Source: Pelagibius sp. (GTDB lineage Bacteria > Pseudomonadota > Alphaproteobacteria > Kiloniellales > Kiloniellaceae). Taken from it: a stretch of 64,000 bases of DNA. The stretch is from contig JANQMC010000070.1 of the NCBI GenBank assembly GCA_028280305.1, positions 1 to 64,000 on the forward strand, given 5' to 3'. Position numbers and translations under genes: made by a program. The number at the start of each line of letters is the position of its first letter. The stretch's first letter is position 1. Positions 1 to 7,701 of the stretch are shown one piece after another. The notes below the pieces were generated by a model. The model saw only the letters and a program-made list of their open reading frames with translations, was not told the origin of the DNA and did not search any database.

Positions 1-1
1 C

Positions 2-436
2 AACAAGATGAAGGGCATGGGCCAGATCGTCACCTGGTCGGTGCGCGACGAAACCCTGCACACCCAGTCGGCGATCCGCCTGTTCAAGACCTTCATCGAA
101 GAGAATCCGGAAATCTGGACCGAGAAGTTCGAGCGCGACCTCTACAAGGCCTGCGAGACCATCGTCACCCACGAGGACGCCTTTATCGATCTCGCCTTCG
201 AACAGGGCGGCATCGAGGGCCTGGAGGCCGAGGAAGTGAAGGCCTATATCCGCTATATCGCCGACCGCCGCCTCACGCAGCTCGGCCTGCAGCCGATCTA
301 TCGCAGCGACAAGAACCCCCTGCCCTGGCTGGACTCCATCCTGAATGGTGTCGAACACGTGAACTTCTTCGAAAACCGCGCGACGGAGTATTCCAAGGCC
401 GCGACCCAGGGCAATTGGGAAGAGGCCTTCGACTGA
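2..436 (+). CDS. nrdB: Ribonucleoside-diphosphate reductase beta subunit, C-terminal part
   Basis: This is the last 144 residues of a class I ribonucleotide reductase small subunit; the start lies outside the window. The protein houses the metal cofactor and radical used by the NrdA large subunit to reduce ribonucleotides to deoxyribonucleotides in the cytosol. The visible part carries the conserved late helix that reads VRDETLHTQS, where the Glu and His are iron ligands in the family. It ends in the acidic, aromatic tail WEEAFD that is typical of the peptide docking into the large subunit. The reading frame is open back to base 2. A palindromic repeat follows 14 bases after the stop. Confidence 0.93.
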   Translation, partial: NKMKGMGQIVTWSVRDETLHTQSAIRLFKTFIEENPEIWTEKFERDLYKACETIVTHEDAFIDLAFEQGGIEGLEAEEVKAYIRYIADRRLTQLGLQPIYRSDKNPLPWLDSILNGVEHVNFFENRATEYSKAATQGNWEEAFD

Positions 437-450
437 CCCCTGTTCAGCCT

Positions 451-543
451 GTCACCCTCGGGCTTGTCCCGAGGGCCCATGGCGCCGACCGCGCGGTTCC
501 AGCAAGCTTCAGAATGGATGCTCGGGTCAAGCCCGAGCATGAC
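451..543. repeat. Bipartite palindromic intergenic repeat
   Basis: Two similar 29-base palindromes sit in opposite orientation. Hairpin one has arms CCCTCGGG (455-462) and CCCGAGGG (468-475). Hairpin two has arms ATGCTCGGG (518-526) and CCCGAGCAT (532-540). The outer ends are GTCA and TGAC, so the whole unit is itself inverted. The form matches the REP/BIME-like extragenic repeats common in Alphaproteobacteria. It lies between the convergent nrdB and gamma-glutamylcyclotransferase genes, where it may also help end transcription. Confidence 0.75.
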
Positions 544-564
544 ATCGGTGGTATCGCTTTATCT

Positions 565-1029
565 CTACCCCAGTACCGCCATCATCGCCCGGCGCAGGGC
601 GTAAACGTTGGCGACGCCGAGCAAGGTTCCGCCCTGCTCCAGGGTCACCAGCAAACGCTGCATCTCCACATCCTCAAAAGAGTCCAGACGGGCCCAGGCA
701 TCAGGCAACTTGGCACTGACCAGCAGCTTCACCGGCATCACCGCCCCCTTGGGATCGAGCCGCAGGCCCGGCAGGCCTTGGTGGACGCCTTCGGGTACCT
801 GCCCGAGGTCCCCGCGCAGCGACCCGTCGCACCACTCGCCGCCGAGATCGGCGATCTGATGGTGGTTCACCCTGCCCGGCGCCAGGGTGCCGTAGACGGC
901 CAGTTTTTCGGAACAGTTGAAGCGCTGCTCCAGCAAAGCTTCATCCGCGGCCGCATCGGGCATCAGGCCAAGGCGACCCTTGTTCGCCCGCGCGATTGCT
1001 GCCGCAAGCCCGTCATCTTTCAACACCAT
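565..1029 (-). CDS. Gamma-glutamylcyclotransferase family protein
   Basis: This 154-residue protein has the AIG2/GGCT fold signature. YGTLAPGR starts near residue 46 and would form the glycine-rich loop that binds the gamma-glutamyl group. LDSFED follows near residue 116, in the region where family members have LD.FE followed by the pyroglutamate-forming pocket. Members cyclise gamma-glutamyl amines or peptides to 5-oxoproline, but bacterial ones are mostly untested. About 38 residues precede the domain with no recognised motif. It begins 14 bases after the VOC gene on the same strand, so the two are probably co-transcribed. Substrate unknown. Confidence 0.75.
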   Translation of the reverse strand: MVLKDDGLAAAIARANKGRLGLMPDAAADEALLEQRFNCSEKLAVYGTLAPGRVNHHQIADLGGEWCDGSLRGDLGQVPEGVHQGLPGLRLDPKGAVMPVKLLVSAKLPDAWARLDSFEDVEMQRLLVTLEQGGTLLGVANVYALRRAMMAVLG

Positions 1030-1043
1030 CGCCTTCGCCGTTT

Positions 1044-1493
1044 CTATTCGTCCTTCTTGTCCAGGCTCACGCTACCATCGTCGTTCAGGGTCCAGAAGGG
1101 GTTGAAGGCGACCTCCCAGGGATGACCGTCGGGGTCGGCGAAGTAACCGGAGTAGCCGCCCCAGAACACCTTCTCCGCCGGCTTCAGGATGGTGGCGCCC
1201 GCCGCTGCGGCTTCCGACAGGGCGGCATCCACCGCCGCCTCGTCGCCGACGTTGTAGGCAAGGGTGATGCCGCCCAGGGTCTTGCCCGGCTCCAGGGGGG
1301 CCAATGTCAGCTTGGCATCCTCAGCCAGGGCTTCCAGTCCGTAGAGTCCGACAAGCATGCCGCCGAGCTGATAGAAGGCGACCTGTCCGTCCACCCCGTC
1401 TCCCAGGGTCCAGCCGAGGCCCTGTTCGTAAAAGGCCCGGGCGCGGGCAAGGTCCCGTACCCCCAGGGTCACCATGGTCAGGCGCTGTTCCAT
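1044..1493 (-). CDS. VOC family (glyoxalase/dioxygenase fold) protein
   Basis: This 149-residue protein begins with VTLGVRDLARARAFYEQGLG, the classic first beta-alpha-beta module of the vicinal oxygen chelate fold. A second module ends with YFADPDGHPWEVAFNP near residues 110-125, the usual metal-ligand region of these enzymes. The reaction cannot be told from sequence: the family includes glyoxalases, dioxygenases and antibiotic-binding proteins. The ATG at 1493 was chosen because AAGGAG lies eight bases upstream; an upstream in-frame start lacks such a site. It leads a likely two-gene operon with the gamma-glutamylcyclotransferase gene and is divergent from the molybdoenzyme gene. Confidence 0.8.
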   Translation of the reverse strand: MEQRLTMVTLGVRDLARARAFYEQGLGWTLGDGVDGQVAFYQLGGMLVGLYGLEALAEDAKLTLAPLEPGKTLGGITLAYNVGDEAAVDAALSEAAAAGATILKPAEKVFWGGYSGYFADPDGHPWEVAFNPFWTLNDDGSVSLDKKDE

Positions 1494-1696
1494 CTGCTGC
1501 TCCTTTGTTGCTCCAGGCCGTGAAGCTAACCCGGCGGCCAGCAGACATGCTCCTGTCAATTCAAGAGCGCACCAACAATCCGGCCATGCGTCTGCCTCAT
1601 GGAACCGTCATGACTTTCCCCTTGGTGCCCGGCGGGTCCCTCGACTATCATCAAGATCTATCCACACATTCTTTCTTCACGAGGAACTCTGTAGCC

Positions 1697-4033
1697 ATGG
1701 GGCGATTTGGCGTTGGCCAGGGCCTGCGCCGGGTGGAGGACTTGCGCTTCCTGACCGGACAGGGCCGTTACAGTGACGACATCAAGCTGGAGGGGCAGAG
1801 CTGCGGCGTGTTGGTCCGCAGCCCCTACGCACACGCGGAAATCCTGTCCATCGACCTGGAGGACGCCAAGGCGGCCCCCGGGGTGCTGGGCGTCTTCACC
1901 GCCGAGGATCTGAGCGCCGACGGCGTCGCCGACATTCCCTGCCTGGTGCCGATGCCGGGCAAGAACGGCAGCAAGATCGTCATGCCCCCGCATCCGGCCC
2001 TGGCGCGCGGCCGGGTCCGCCATGTCGGCGACCCCGTCGTCTTCGTCGTCGCGGAAACTCAGGACCAGGCCCGCGATGCCGCCGAGCTGGTGATGGTCGA
2101 CTATGGCGAACTGCCAACGGTTACGGACACGAAAACTGCCAAGGAACCCGGCCAGCCGCAGATCTGGCCGGAAGCGCCAAACAACACCAGCCTGGTCTGG
2201 GACATGGGCGACGAAACCGGCACCAAGGCCGCCTTCGACCAAGCCCATCACGTCACCAGGCTGGAGTTCGTCAACAACCGCGTGGTGGTGAACGCCATGG
2301 AGCCGCGCGGCACCATCGGCGACTACGATCCGGCGAGCGAGGTCTTCACGCTCTACACCGGCAACCAAGGCTCGCACCGCATGCTCGGGCCTCTCAGCAG
2401 CGTCTTCAAGGTGCCGCAGGAAAAGCTGCACGTGATATCGCCGGATGTCGGCGGCGGTTTCGGGATGAAGATCTTCGTCTATCCGGAAACCGTGCTGGTG
2501 CTCTTCGCCGCCCGCCGCCTCGGCCGCCCGGTGCGCTGGATTTCAGAGCGCAGCGAGGGTTTCCTCAGCGATACCCAGGGCCGCGACCACGTGACGGTCG
2601 CCGAACTGGCATTGGACGAGAACGCCAAAGCATTGGGTCTGCGGGTCACCACCACCGCCAATATGGGCGCCTATCTCTCCGCCTTCGCCCCCTATATTCC
2701 GACCGGCTGCTATGGGCCGATGCTGAGCGGGCTCTATGCCATTCCCGTCGGCTATACCGAAGTCACCTGCGTTTTCACCAACACGGTGCCGGTCGATGCC
2801 TACCGCGGCGCCGGGCGACCGGAAGCAGCCTATATGATCGAGCGGCTGATGGACGCCGCCGCCCGCGATGTCGGGCTTGCGCCGGACGAGCTGCGGCGGC
2901 GCAACTTCATCGCCCCCGAAGCCCTGCCCTTCAAAACCGCCTTCGGCGAGACCTACGACAGCGGCGACTTCGACCTGCCCCTGACCGAGGGACTGAAGGC
3001 CATCGACGCCGATGGTTTTGCGGCAAGACGGGAGGCGGCGCAGGCGAAAGGCAGGCTGCGCGGCCTGGGCTTTGCCAGTTACGTGGAGGTCTGCGGCTCC
3101 AACGGCGAGGAGACCGCCCACCTGAAACTGCGCGAGGACGGCGGCGTCACCCTATGGATCGGCACCCAGTCCAACGGCCAGGGCCACCACACCGCCTACA
3201 CCCAGTTGCTGGCCGACAAGCTGGGGCTGGAGCCGGCGCAGATCGAAATCCACCAGGGCGATTCCTGGGATCTGCCCCAGGGCGGCGGCACCGGCGGATC
3301 ACGCTCGCTCCTGATGGGCGGCCGGGCGCTTGACGGCGCAGCGGACAAGGTAATCGAGCGCAGCCGCCGGATTGCAGGCCACCTGCTGGAGGCCGCCGAA
3401 GCGGACATCGAGTTCGCCGAGGGCATCTTTACCGTCGCCGGCACCGACCGGCGGGTCTCCCTGACCGATGTCGCCAAGGCCGGCGGCAGCGACGCCCTGC
3501 CGGAAGATATGCAGGAGCCTCTGGAAGACCAGCACCATGTCGTTGCAGAGGCGCAGACCTACCCCAACGGCTGTCATCTCTGTGAGCTGGAGGTCGACCC
3601 GGATACCGGTGTGGTGAAGATCGAGCGCTATGTGGTGATCGACGACTTCGGTGTGCTGGTGAATCCGCTGCTGGTCGCCGGCCAGGTGCATGGCGGCACC
3701 GTGCAGGGCATCGGCCAGGCGCTGCTGGAACAGACGGTCTACGATGAGAACGGCCAACTGCTCAGCGGGTCGTTCATGGACTACTGCATGCCGCGGGCCG
3801 ACGACCTGCCGTCCATCGAACTGACCATGGTGGAGGACATGCCCTGCGCGACCAACCCCATGGGGGTGAAGGGTGCCGGCGAGGCCGGGGCCATCGGCGC
3901 CTGCCCTGCCGTCATGAATGCCCTTGTTGACGCACTTTCGCCCCTCGGCATCCGGCACATTGACATGCCCGCGACGCCGGAAAAGGTGTGGCGGACCATA
4001 CAGGATGCACAACAACAGAAAGCGGCTGAGTAA
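1697..4033 (+). CDS. Xanthine dehydrogenase/CO dehydrogenase-type molybdopterin subunit (CoxL form II-like)
   Basis: This 778-residue protein is the large molybdenum-cofactor subunit of the xanthine oxidase family, which hydroxylates N-heterocycles, aldehydes or similar compounds. Residues 1-120 hold the a/b hammerhead domain (RRVEDLRFLTGQGRYSDDI). The molybdopterin-binding regions include GGGFGMK near residue 255 and AYRGAGRPEA near 370. The catalytic glutamate lies in VKGAGEAGAIG near residue 728. The active-site loop is AYRGAGR and not the AYxCSFR of true CO dehydrogenase, so this is a form II enzyme of unknown substrate. The usual FAD (CoxM) and 2Fe-2S (CoxS) subunit genes are not next to it. 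The start follows a GAGGAA site. cysQ begins at its stop codon. Confidence 0.9.
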   Translation: MGRFGVGQGLRRVEDLRFLTGQGRYSDDIKLEGQSCGVLVRSPYAHAEILSIDLEDAKAAPGVLGVFTAEDLSADGVADIPCLVPMPGKNGSKIVMPPHPALARGRVRHVGDPVVFVVAETQDQARDAAELVMVDYGELPTVTDTKTAKEPGQPQIWPEAPNNTSLVWDMGDETGTKAAFDQAHHVTRLEFVNNRVVVNAMEPRGTIGDYDPASEVFTLYTGNQGSHRMLGPLSSVFKVPQEKLHVISPDVGGGFGMKIFVYPETVLVLFAARRLGRPVRWISERSEGFLSDTQGRDHVTVAELALDENAKALGLRVTTTANMGAYLSAFAPYIPTGCYGPMLSGLYAIPVGYTEVTCVFTNTVPVDAYRGAGRPEAAYMIERLMDAAARDVGLAPDELRRRNFIAPEALPFKTAFGETYDSGDFDLPLTEGLKAIDADGFAARREAAQAKGRLRGLGFASYVEVCGSNGEETAHLKLREDGGVTLWIGTQSNGQGHHTAYTQLLADKLGLEPAQIEIHQGDSWDLPQGGGTGGSRSLLMGGRALDGAADKVIERSRRIAGHLLEAAEADIEFAEGIFTVAGTDRRVSLTDVAKAGGSDALPEDMQEPLEDQHHVVAEAQTYPNGCHLCELEVDPDTGVVKIERYVVIDDFGVLVNPLLVAGQVHGGTVQGIGQALLEQTVYDENGQLLSGSFMDYCMPRADDLPSIELTMVEDMPCATNPMGVKGAGEAGAIGACPAVMNALVDALSPLGIRHIDMPATPEKVWRTIQDAQQQKAAE

Positions 4034-4888
4034 TTGGTGGGCAACAGCAACGGCGCAGCCGTGGAAACGGCAGACGAACTCGGCGCGGAAGACATCATCG
4101 CCACCTTGAAGATGATCGCCGAGCGTGCGGGGAAGATCATCCTCGCCTACTATGTCGAGGGCGAGGAGATCGAGGTCCGCCAGAAGGACGATGCCTCGCC
4201 CGTCACCGAAGCCGACGAAGCGGCGGAGACTTTCATTCTCGGCGCCCTCAACACCCTGACACCCGACATTCCCGTCGTCGCCGAGGAAGCCATGGCCGCC
4301 GGTGAGGAACCGGTGATCGAGGGCAACCGTTTCTGGCTTGTCGACCCCCTGGACGGCACCAAGGAATTCATCAGCCGCAACGGCGAATTCACCGTCAACA
4401 TCGCCCTCATCGAAGACGGCCAGCCCGTCGCCGGCGTGGTTCACGCCCCGGCCATGGCCATGACCTGGGCCGGGGTCTGTGGTGACGAGGAAGACGGCGG
4501 CAAGGGTGCCGGCCAGGCCGTCTTTGCCGAGACAGACAAACCCGTCATGGACATCCGCACCCGCGACATACCGGAAGACGGCGCCGTCGTCGTCGCCAGC
4601 CGGCGCCATGGCAGCGGCGCGGAACTGGAGGACTTTCTCAGCCGCTTCAAGGTCGCGGAAACCGTGAGTGCCGGCAGTTCGTTGAAGTTCTGTCTCGTCG
4701 CTTCGGGCCGGGCCGACCTCTACCCGCGTCTCGGCCGCACCATGGAATGGGATACCGCCGCCGGGCACGCCGTGCTGCTGGCCGCCGGCGGGCAGGTCTA
4801 CACCCTCGACGACGAACCGCTGGACTACGGCAAGCCGGGCTTCGAAAACCCCAACTTCTACGCGCTCGGCAGCCGCCAGAGCGCTTAG
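4034..4888 (+). CDS. cysQ: 3'(2'),5'-bisphosphate nucleotidase, inositol monophosphatase family
   Basis: This 284-residue phosphatase of the IMPase superfamily probably removes the 3'-phosphate of PAP or PAPS left over from sulfate assimilation. The metal-binding motif DPLDGTKEF is near residue 103. The second motif WDTAAGHAVLLAAGG begins near residue 238. KQKDD-type and EEAMAAGEEP segments fill the expected N-terminal metal site region. The frame opens with TTG directly after the stop of the upstream gene; GTG at 4037 or 4061 could also be used. Translational coupling to the molybdoenzyme is likely. Its stop overlaps the convergent LysR gene by four bases. Confidence 0.88.
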   Translation: MVGNSNGAAVETADELGAEDIIATLKMIAERAGKIILAYYVEGEEIEVRQKDDASPVTEADEAAETFILGALNTLTPDIPVVAEEAMAAGEEPVIEGNRFWLVDPLDGTKEFISRNGEFTVNIALIEDGQPVAGVVHAPAMAMTWAGVCGDEEDGGKGAGQAVFAETDKPVMDIRTRDIPEDGAVVVASRRHGSGAELEDFLSRFKVAETVSAGSSLKFCLVASGRADLYPRLGRTMEWDTAAGHAVLLAAGGQVYTLDDEPLDYGKPGFENPNFYALGSRQSA

Positions 4889-5796
4889 CGCGAAGCTTCG
4901 TTCGAAGGGGCAAGCTCGCGCAGCAGCCAGGTCTTGAAATGCGTGATGCGGCGGTCCGCCGCCGCGGCCTTCGGATAGACCAGGAAGAAACTTGATCCCA
5001 GCGGCAGCTTGAGGTCGAAGGGCGCAATCAACCGCCCGGCAGCCAGGTCGTCGCTGGCCAGCCGCAAGCGCCCGAGAACGATCCCCTGCCCGTCCATCGC
5101 CGCCTGCAGCGCCAGGTCGGGATGATTGAAGTGCGTGCCCTTTTCCGCAAGAGCCGCGTCGAGACCGGCCGCCGCCAACCAGCTTTGCCAGGTCGGCGCG
5201 TCGGGATCATAAAGCATCGAATCGTCGTGCAGCAGACGCAGCCCCGCGAGACGTTCAGGCGTCAGCGGGGTTTCACAAAGACGTGGGCTGCAAAGCGGCG
5301 TCACCTCTTCGTCGAACAGCAACACCGACTCGAGACCATCGTAACGGCCCTTGCCGAGACGAACCGCCGCGTCGAAGGATGAGCTCCGAAAGTCGACAAG
5401 TTCGAGACCGGCGGAGAGCCGCAGGTCGAGGTCTTCGCAGGCCGTCTCCAGACGCTCGAGGCGCGGCACCAGCCACTTGCTGGCAAAGGCCGGCGCGACG
5501 GAGATGTTGAGCGGCCCCCTCTCCTCGCTGCTGCGTGCCCGCTCGACCGCCTCGTCCAGATCATCGAAGACGGCGTGCAGCGCCTGGGCGAAGCGCTGCC
5601 CTGCGTCGGTCAGCAGCAGACCGCGCGGCTGACGTTTGAACATCAGACTGCCGAGATAGTCCTCCAAAACCTTCACCTGGTGGCTGACCGCCGCCGGCGT
5701 CACATGCAGTTCGCCCGCGGCGCCGACATAGCCGAGATGCCGGGCGGCGGCCTCGAAGGCCCGTAAGGCGTTTAGCGGATAGCGGTTCCGGCCCAT
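4885..5796 (-). CDS. LysR family transcriptional regulator (GcvA-like)
   Basis: This 303-residue LysR-type regulator has its winged helix-turn-helix at residues 1-65 (NALRAFEAAARHLGYVGAA and TPAAVSHQVKVLED). A periplasmic-binding-like effector domain follows from about residue 90. The opening resembles the GcvA subgroup, whose members often control a divergent neighbour. Here that neighbour is the AhpD-like gene at 5910. The ATG at 5796 is preceded by GAGG at a spacing of six; a TTG four codons upstream has no such site. A 13-base palindrome with T-N11-A spacing sits in the shared intergenic region. Effector unknown. Confidence 0.9.
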   Translation of the reverse strand: MGRNRYPLNALRAFEAAARHLGYVGAAGELHVTPAAVSHQVKVLEDYLGSLMFKRQPRGLLLTDAGQRFAQALHAVFDDLDEAVERARSSEERGPLNISVAPAFASKWLVPRLERLETACEDLDLRLSAGLELVDFRSSSFDAAVRLGKGRYDGLESVLLFDEEVTPLCSPRLCETPLTPERLAGLRLLHDDSMLYDPDAPTWQSWLAAAGLDAALAEKGTHFNHPDLALQAAMDGQGIVLGRLRLASDDLAAGRLIAPFDLKLPLGSSFFLVYPKAAAADRRITHFKTWLLRELAPSNEASR

Positions 5797-5813
5797 GATC
5801 TGCCTCAAATTTT

Positions 5814-5826
5814 TCTTAGTCTAAGA
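5814..5826. promoter_or_regulatory. Candidate LysR-type operator
   Basis: TCTTAGTCTAAGA is a perfect 13-base palindrome with the T-N11-A spacing recognised by LysR regulators. It lies 17 bases upstream of the LysR start and about 84 bases upstream of the AhpD-like gene, so it could serve autoregulation and control of the divergent operon. Assignment is by pattern and position only. Confidence 0.5.
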
Positions 5827-5909
5827 GTCAATTTTCGTCGTTTGCGGTGCGCCATCGGCTTGCATATCTCTCAGATCAGAAGCGGTTTTCAGCGCTATTG
5901 GAGACAGAT

Positions 5910-6464
5910 ATGCCTTATTTCAGCTATGCCAAGGAGTTTCAGGGCGTCGCCGATGTATTCCTCCGCGACCCGGCCCGTTACCGGCCTTTACTGCTCTTCA
6001 TCGAGGCGGTCATGACCGGTGAGTCGGAGATCGGCAAGGCCGAGCGCGAGGTCCTCGCCGGCTACGTCTCCCGCCTCAATGGCTGCGGTTTCTGTGTCGG
6101 CGCGCACCGCGCGACCCTGGACGCCATGGGCAGCCCGTCGGAGACCATCGCCGCCATCGACACGACACCGCAGCTCGCGCTGGTGGACGACAGGATGAAG
6201 GCGCTGCTGACCCTGGCCGAAAGCCTGACCCGCGATCCCGCCAACTTTTCCGCGGATGACATCGCCAAGGCGCGCGCCGCCGGCTGGTCGGAGCAAGCGA
6301 TCGAAGATGCGATCAACGTGATCGCGCTTTTCGGCTACGTGAACCGACTGGTCGAGGGCATGGGGATCGAAGGTAACCCCGCTTACTTCACCTATGTCGG
6401 CAAGGCCCTGGCGACCCAGGGTTACAGCCCCTTGCTGGCCGCCGCCGACGGCAGTCGCCACTAA
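5910..6464 (+). CDS. Peroxidase-related protein, AhpD/carboxymuconolactone decarboxylase family
   Basis: This 184-residue protein has the AhpD-like fold. The redox signature CGFCVGAH gives Cys59, Cys62 and His66, matching the E..CxxC..H alkylhydroperoxidase centre. It is therefore probably a cytosolic thiol-dependent peroxidase or oxidoreductase. The ATG at 5910 was chosen because GGAGA lies just upstream and family members begin near PYFSYAKEF. It is the first gene after the divergent LysR regulator. The conserved unknown gene follows after 26 bases, then an SDR, so a small redox operon is likely. The natural peroxide or electron donor cannot be told. Confidence 0.87.
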   Translation: MPYFSYAKEFQGVADVFLRDPARYRPLLLFIEAVMTGESEIGKAEREVLAGYVSRLNGCGFCVGAHRATLDAMGSPSETIAAIDTTPQLALVDDRMKALLTLAESLTRDPANFSADDIAKARAAGWSEQAIEDAINVIALFGYVNRLVEGMGIEGNPAYFTYVGKALATQGYSPLLAAADGSRH

Positions 6465-6490
6465 AACACTACTTCAAAAAGGAGAGACCG

Positions 6491-6907
6491 ATGACTGAAA
6501 CCCTTCAGTGGCGCGAGCCCGGCAAGAGCCTCAGCGACGGCAGTCGGTTCAAGGACTGGCGCAAGATCGAAGACAGCGGCACCTGGCATTGGCAGTACGA
6601 CACCCATGAAATGACCTTCGCTATCTACGAGCACGACGGCCAGTACTGGAAGTTCTACCAGCTGCGCTGGGTGCCCGAGGGTGGCGACGGCTACGCCTAC
6701 GGCTATGGCGGGCAGGCCTGCCGCGCGGTGCTGGTTTCTTACCGCCGCCGGACCCGCTCGCCCCATTCCAGCCGCCTGATGATGGCCGGAGATCTTGAAT
6801 GGATTCGCACCTACGAATTCGACGCGGCCCTGCATGAGGTCGTGAAGGCCGGCGAAGAGAACGCCAAGTACGGCGCGCCCTACGGCCCCAAACAGTCGGC
6901 GGCGTAA
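6491..6907 (+). CDS. Conserved protein of unknown function
   Basis: This 138-residue soluble protein is one I do not recognise. It has no signal peptide and no membrane segment. It is rich in aromatic residues: HWQYDTHEMTFAIYEHD and QYWKFYQLRW lie at about residues 37-75. A tyrosine- and glycine-rich patch follows (GYAYGYGGQACRAVL). A good ribosome site, AAGGAGAGACCG, precedes the ATG. It lies between the AhpD-like peroxidase and the SDR with short spacers and is therefore probably part of the same LysR-linked operon. A beta-rich binding domain is possible, but this is a guess from composition. Confidence 0.75.
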   Translation: MTETLQWREPGKSLSDGSRFKDWRKIEDSGTWHWQYDTHEMTFAIYEHDGQYWKFYQLRWVPEGGDGYAYGYGGQACRAVLVSYRRRTRSPHSSRLMMAGDLEWIRTYEFDAALHEVVKAGEENAKYGAPYGPKQSAA

Positions 6908-6912
6908 AACAA

Positions 6913-7662
6913 ATGGAATCGGTGGCGAAAAAACCGCTCTGCCTCATCGTCGGCGTCGGCGACGCCACCGGCTCCGCCCTGGTCCGGCGCTTCGGCGCCG
7001 GCGGCTATCGCGTCGCGATGATCGCCCGAAACGCGCAGCGCCTTGCAGCACTGGCCGACAAAATCCCGGGTGCATGCGCCTATGCCTGTGATGTCGCAGA
7101 CTTCAAGGCGATGAGAGAAACACTGGACCTGATCCGTGCCGAAATGGGCGACCCCGGGGTGTTGGTCTACAATGCGGTCTCGGCGACTTTCAGGCGGTTC
7201 GACAAGGTGACGGTCGCCGAGCTGGAAACCAACTTTCGGGTCAACACTTCCGCCCTCCTGATGATCGTGCAGGAACTGTCGCCGGCGATGCGCAAGACCG
7301 GGGAAGGCGCCATCCTGGTCACCGGCAACACGGCGGCCCTGCGCGGCGTGCCGACCTACGCCGCCTTCGCCCCGACCAAGGCGGCGCAGCGCATCCTCAC
7401 CCAGTCCCTCGCCCGCGATCTGGGCCCCGAGGGCATTCACGTCGCCTACATCACCGTAGACGCCGCCATCGACGTGACCTGGTACGGCCCGGAGGCGCAG
7501 AAGCCCGCCTGGCTGAAGCCGCCGGATGATTGGCCGCACAGAAGAGCGGATTTCTTCGCGCAGCCGGAAGCCATCGCCGACGAAGTCTTCCACGTCGGCC
7601 AGCAACATCGCTCGACCTGGTCTTTCGATCACATCATCCGGCCCTTTGCCGAAACCTGGTGA
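6913..7662 (+). CDS. SDR family oxidoreductase lacking the catalytic tyrosine
   Basis: This 249-residue Rossmann protein has a divergent nucleotide-binding loop VGVGDATGSA at residues 13-22 and the usual NNAG-region counterpart YNAVS near 86. The position of the catalytic YxxxK motif reads F152-APT-K156, so the tyrosine is replaced by phenylalanine while the lysine is kept. Classical dehydrogenase chemistry would be impaired; members of this subgroup may be binding proteins or use another acid. A second SDR in this window (28435-29124) shows the same replacement. There is no clear ribosome site; the start five bases after the preceding stop suggests coupled translation. Confidence 0.83.
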   Translation: MESVAKKPLCLIVGVGDATGSALVRRFGAGGYRVAMIARNAQRLAALADKIPGACAYACDVADFKAMRETLDLIRAEMGDPGVLVYNAVSATFRRFDKVTVAELETNFRVNTSALLMIVQELSPAMRKTGEGAILVTGNTAALRGVPTYAAFAPTKAAQRILTQSLARDLGPEGIHVAYITVDAAIDVTWYGPEAQKPAWLKPPDDWPHRRADFFAQPEAIADEVFHVGQQHRSTWSFDHIIRPFAETW

Positions 7663-7701
7663 TGCCGCGAAGAACGCCTCACCAAGCCTGCGGGAAACGA
7701 C

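Noticed and set aside
1697..4033. True aerobic CO dehydrogenase large subunit
   Set aside because: The active-site loop is AYRGAGR, not AYxCSFR, and coxM/coxS are missing.
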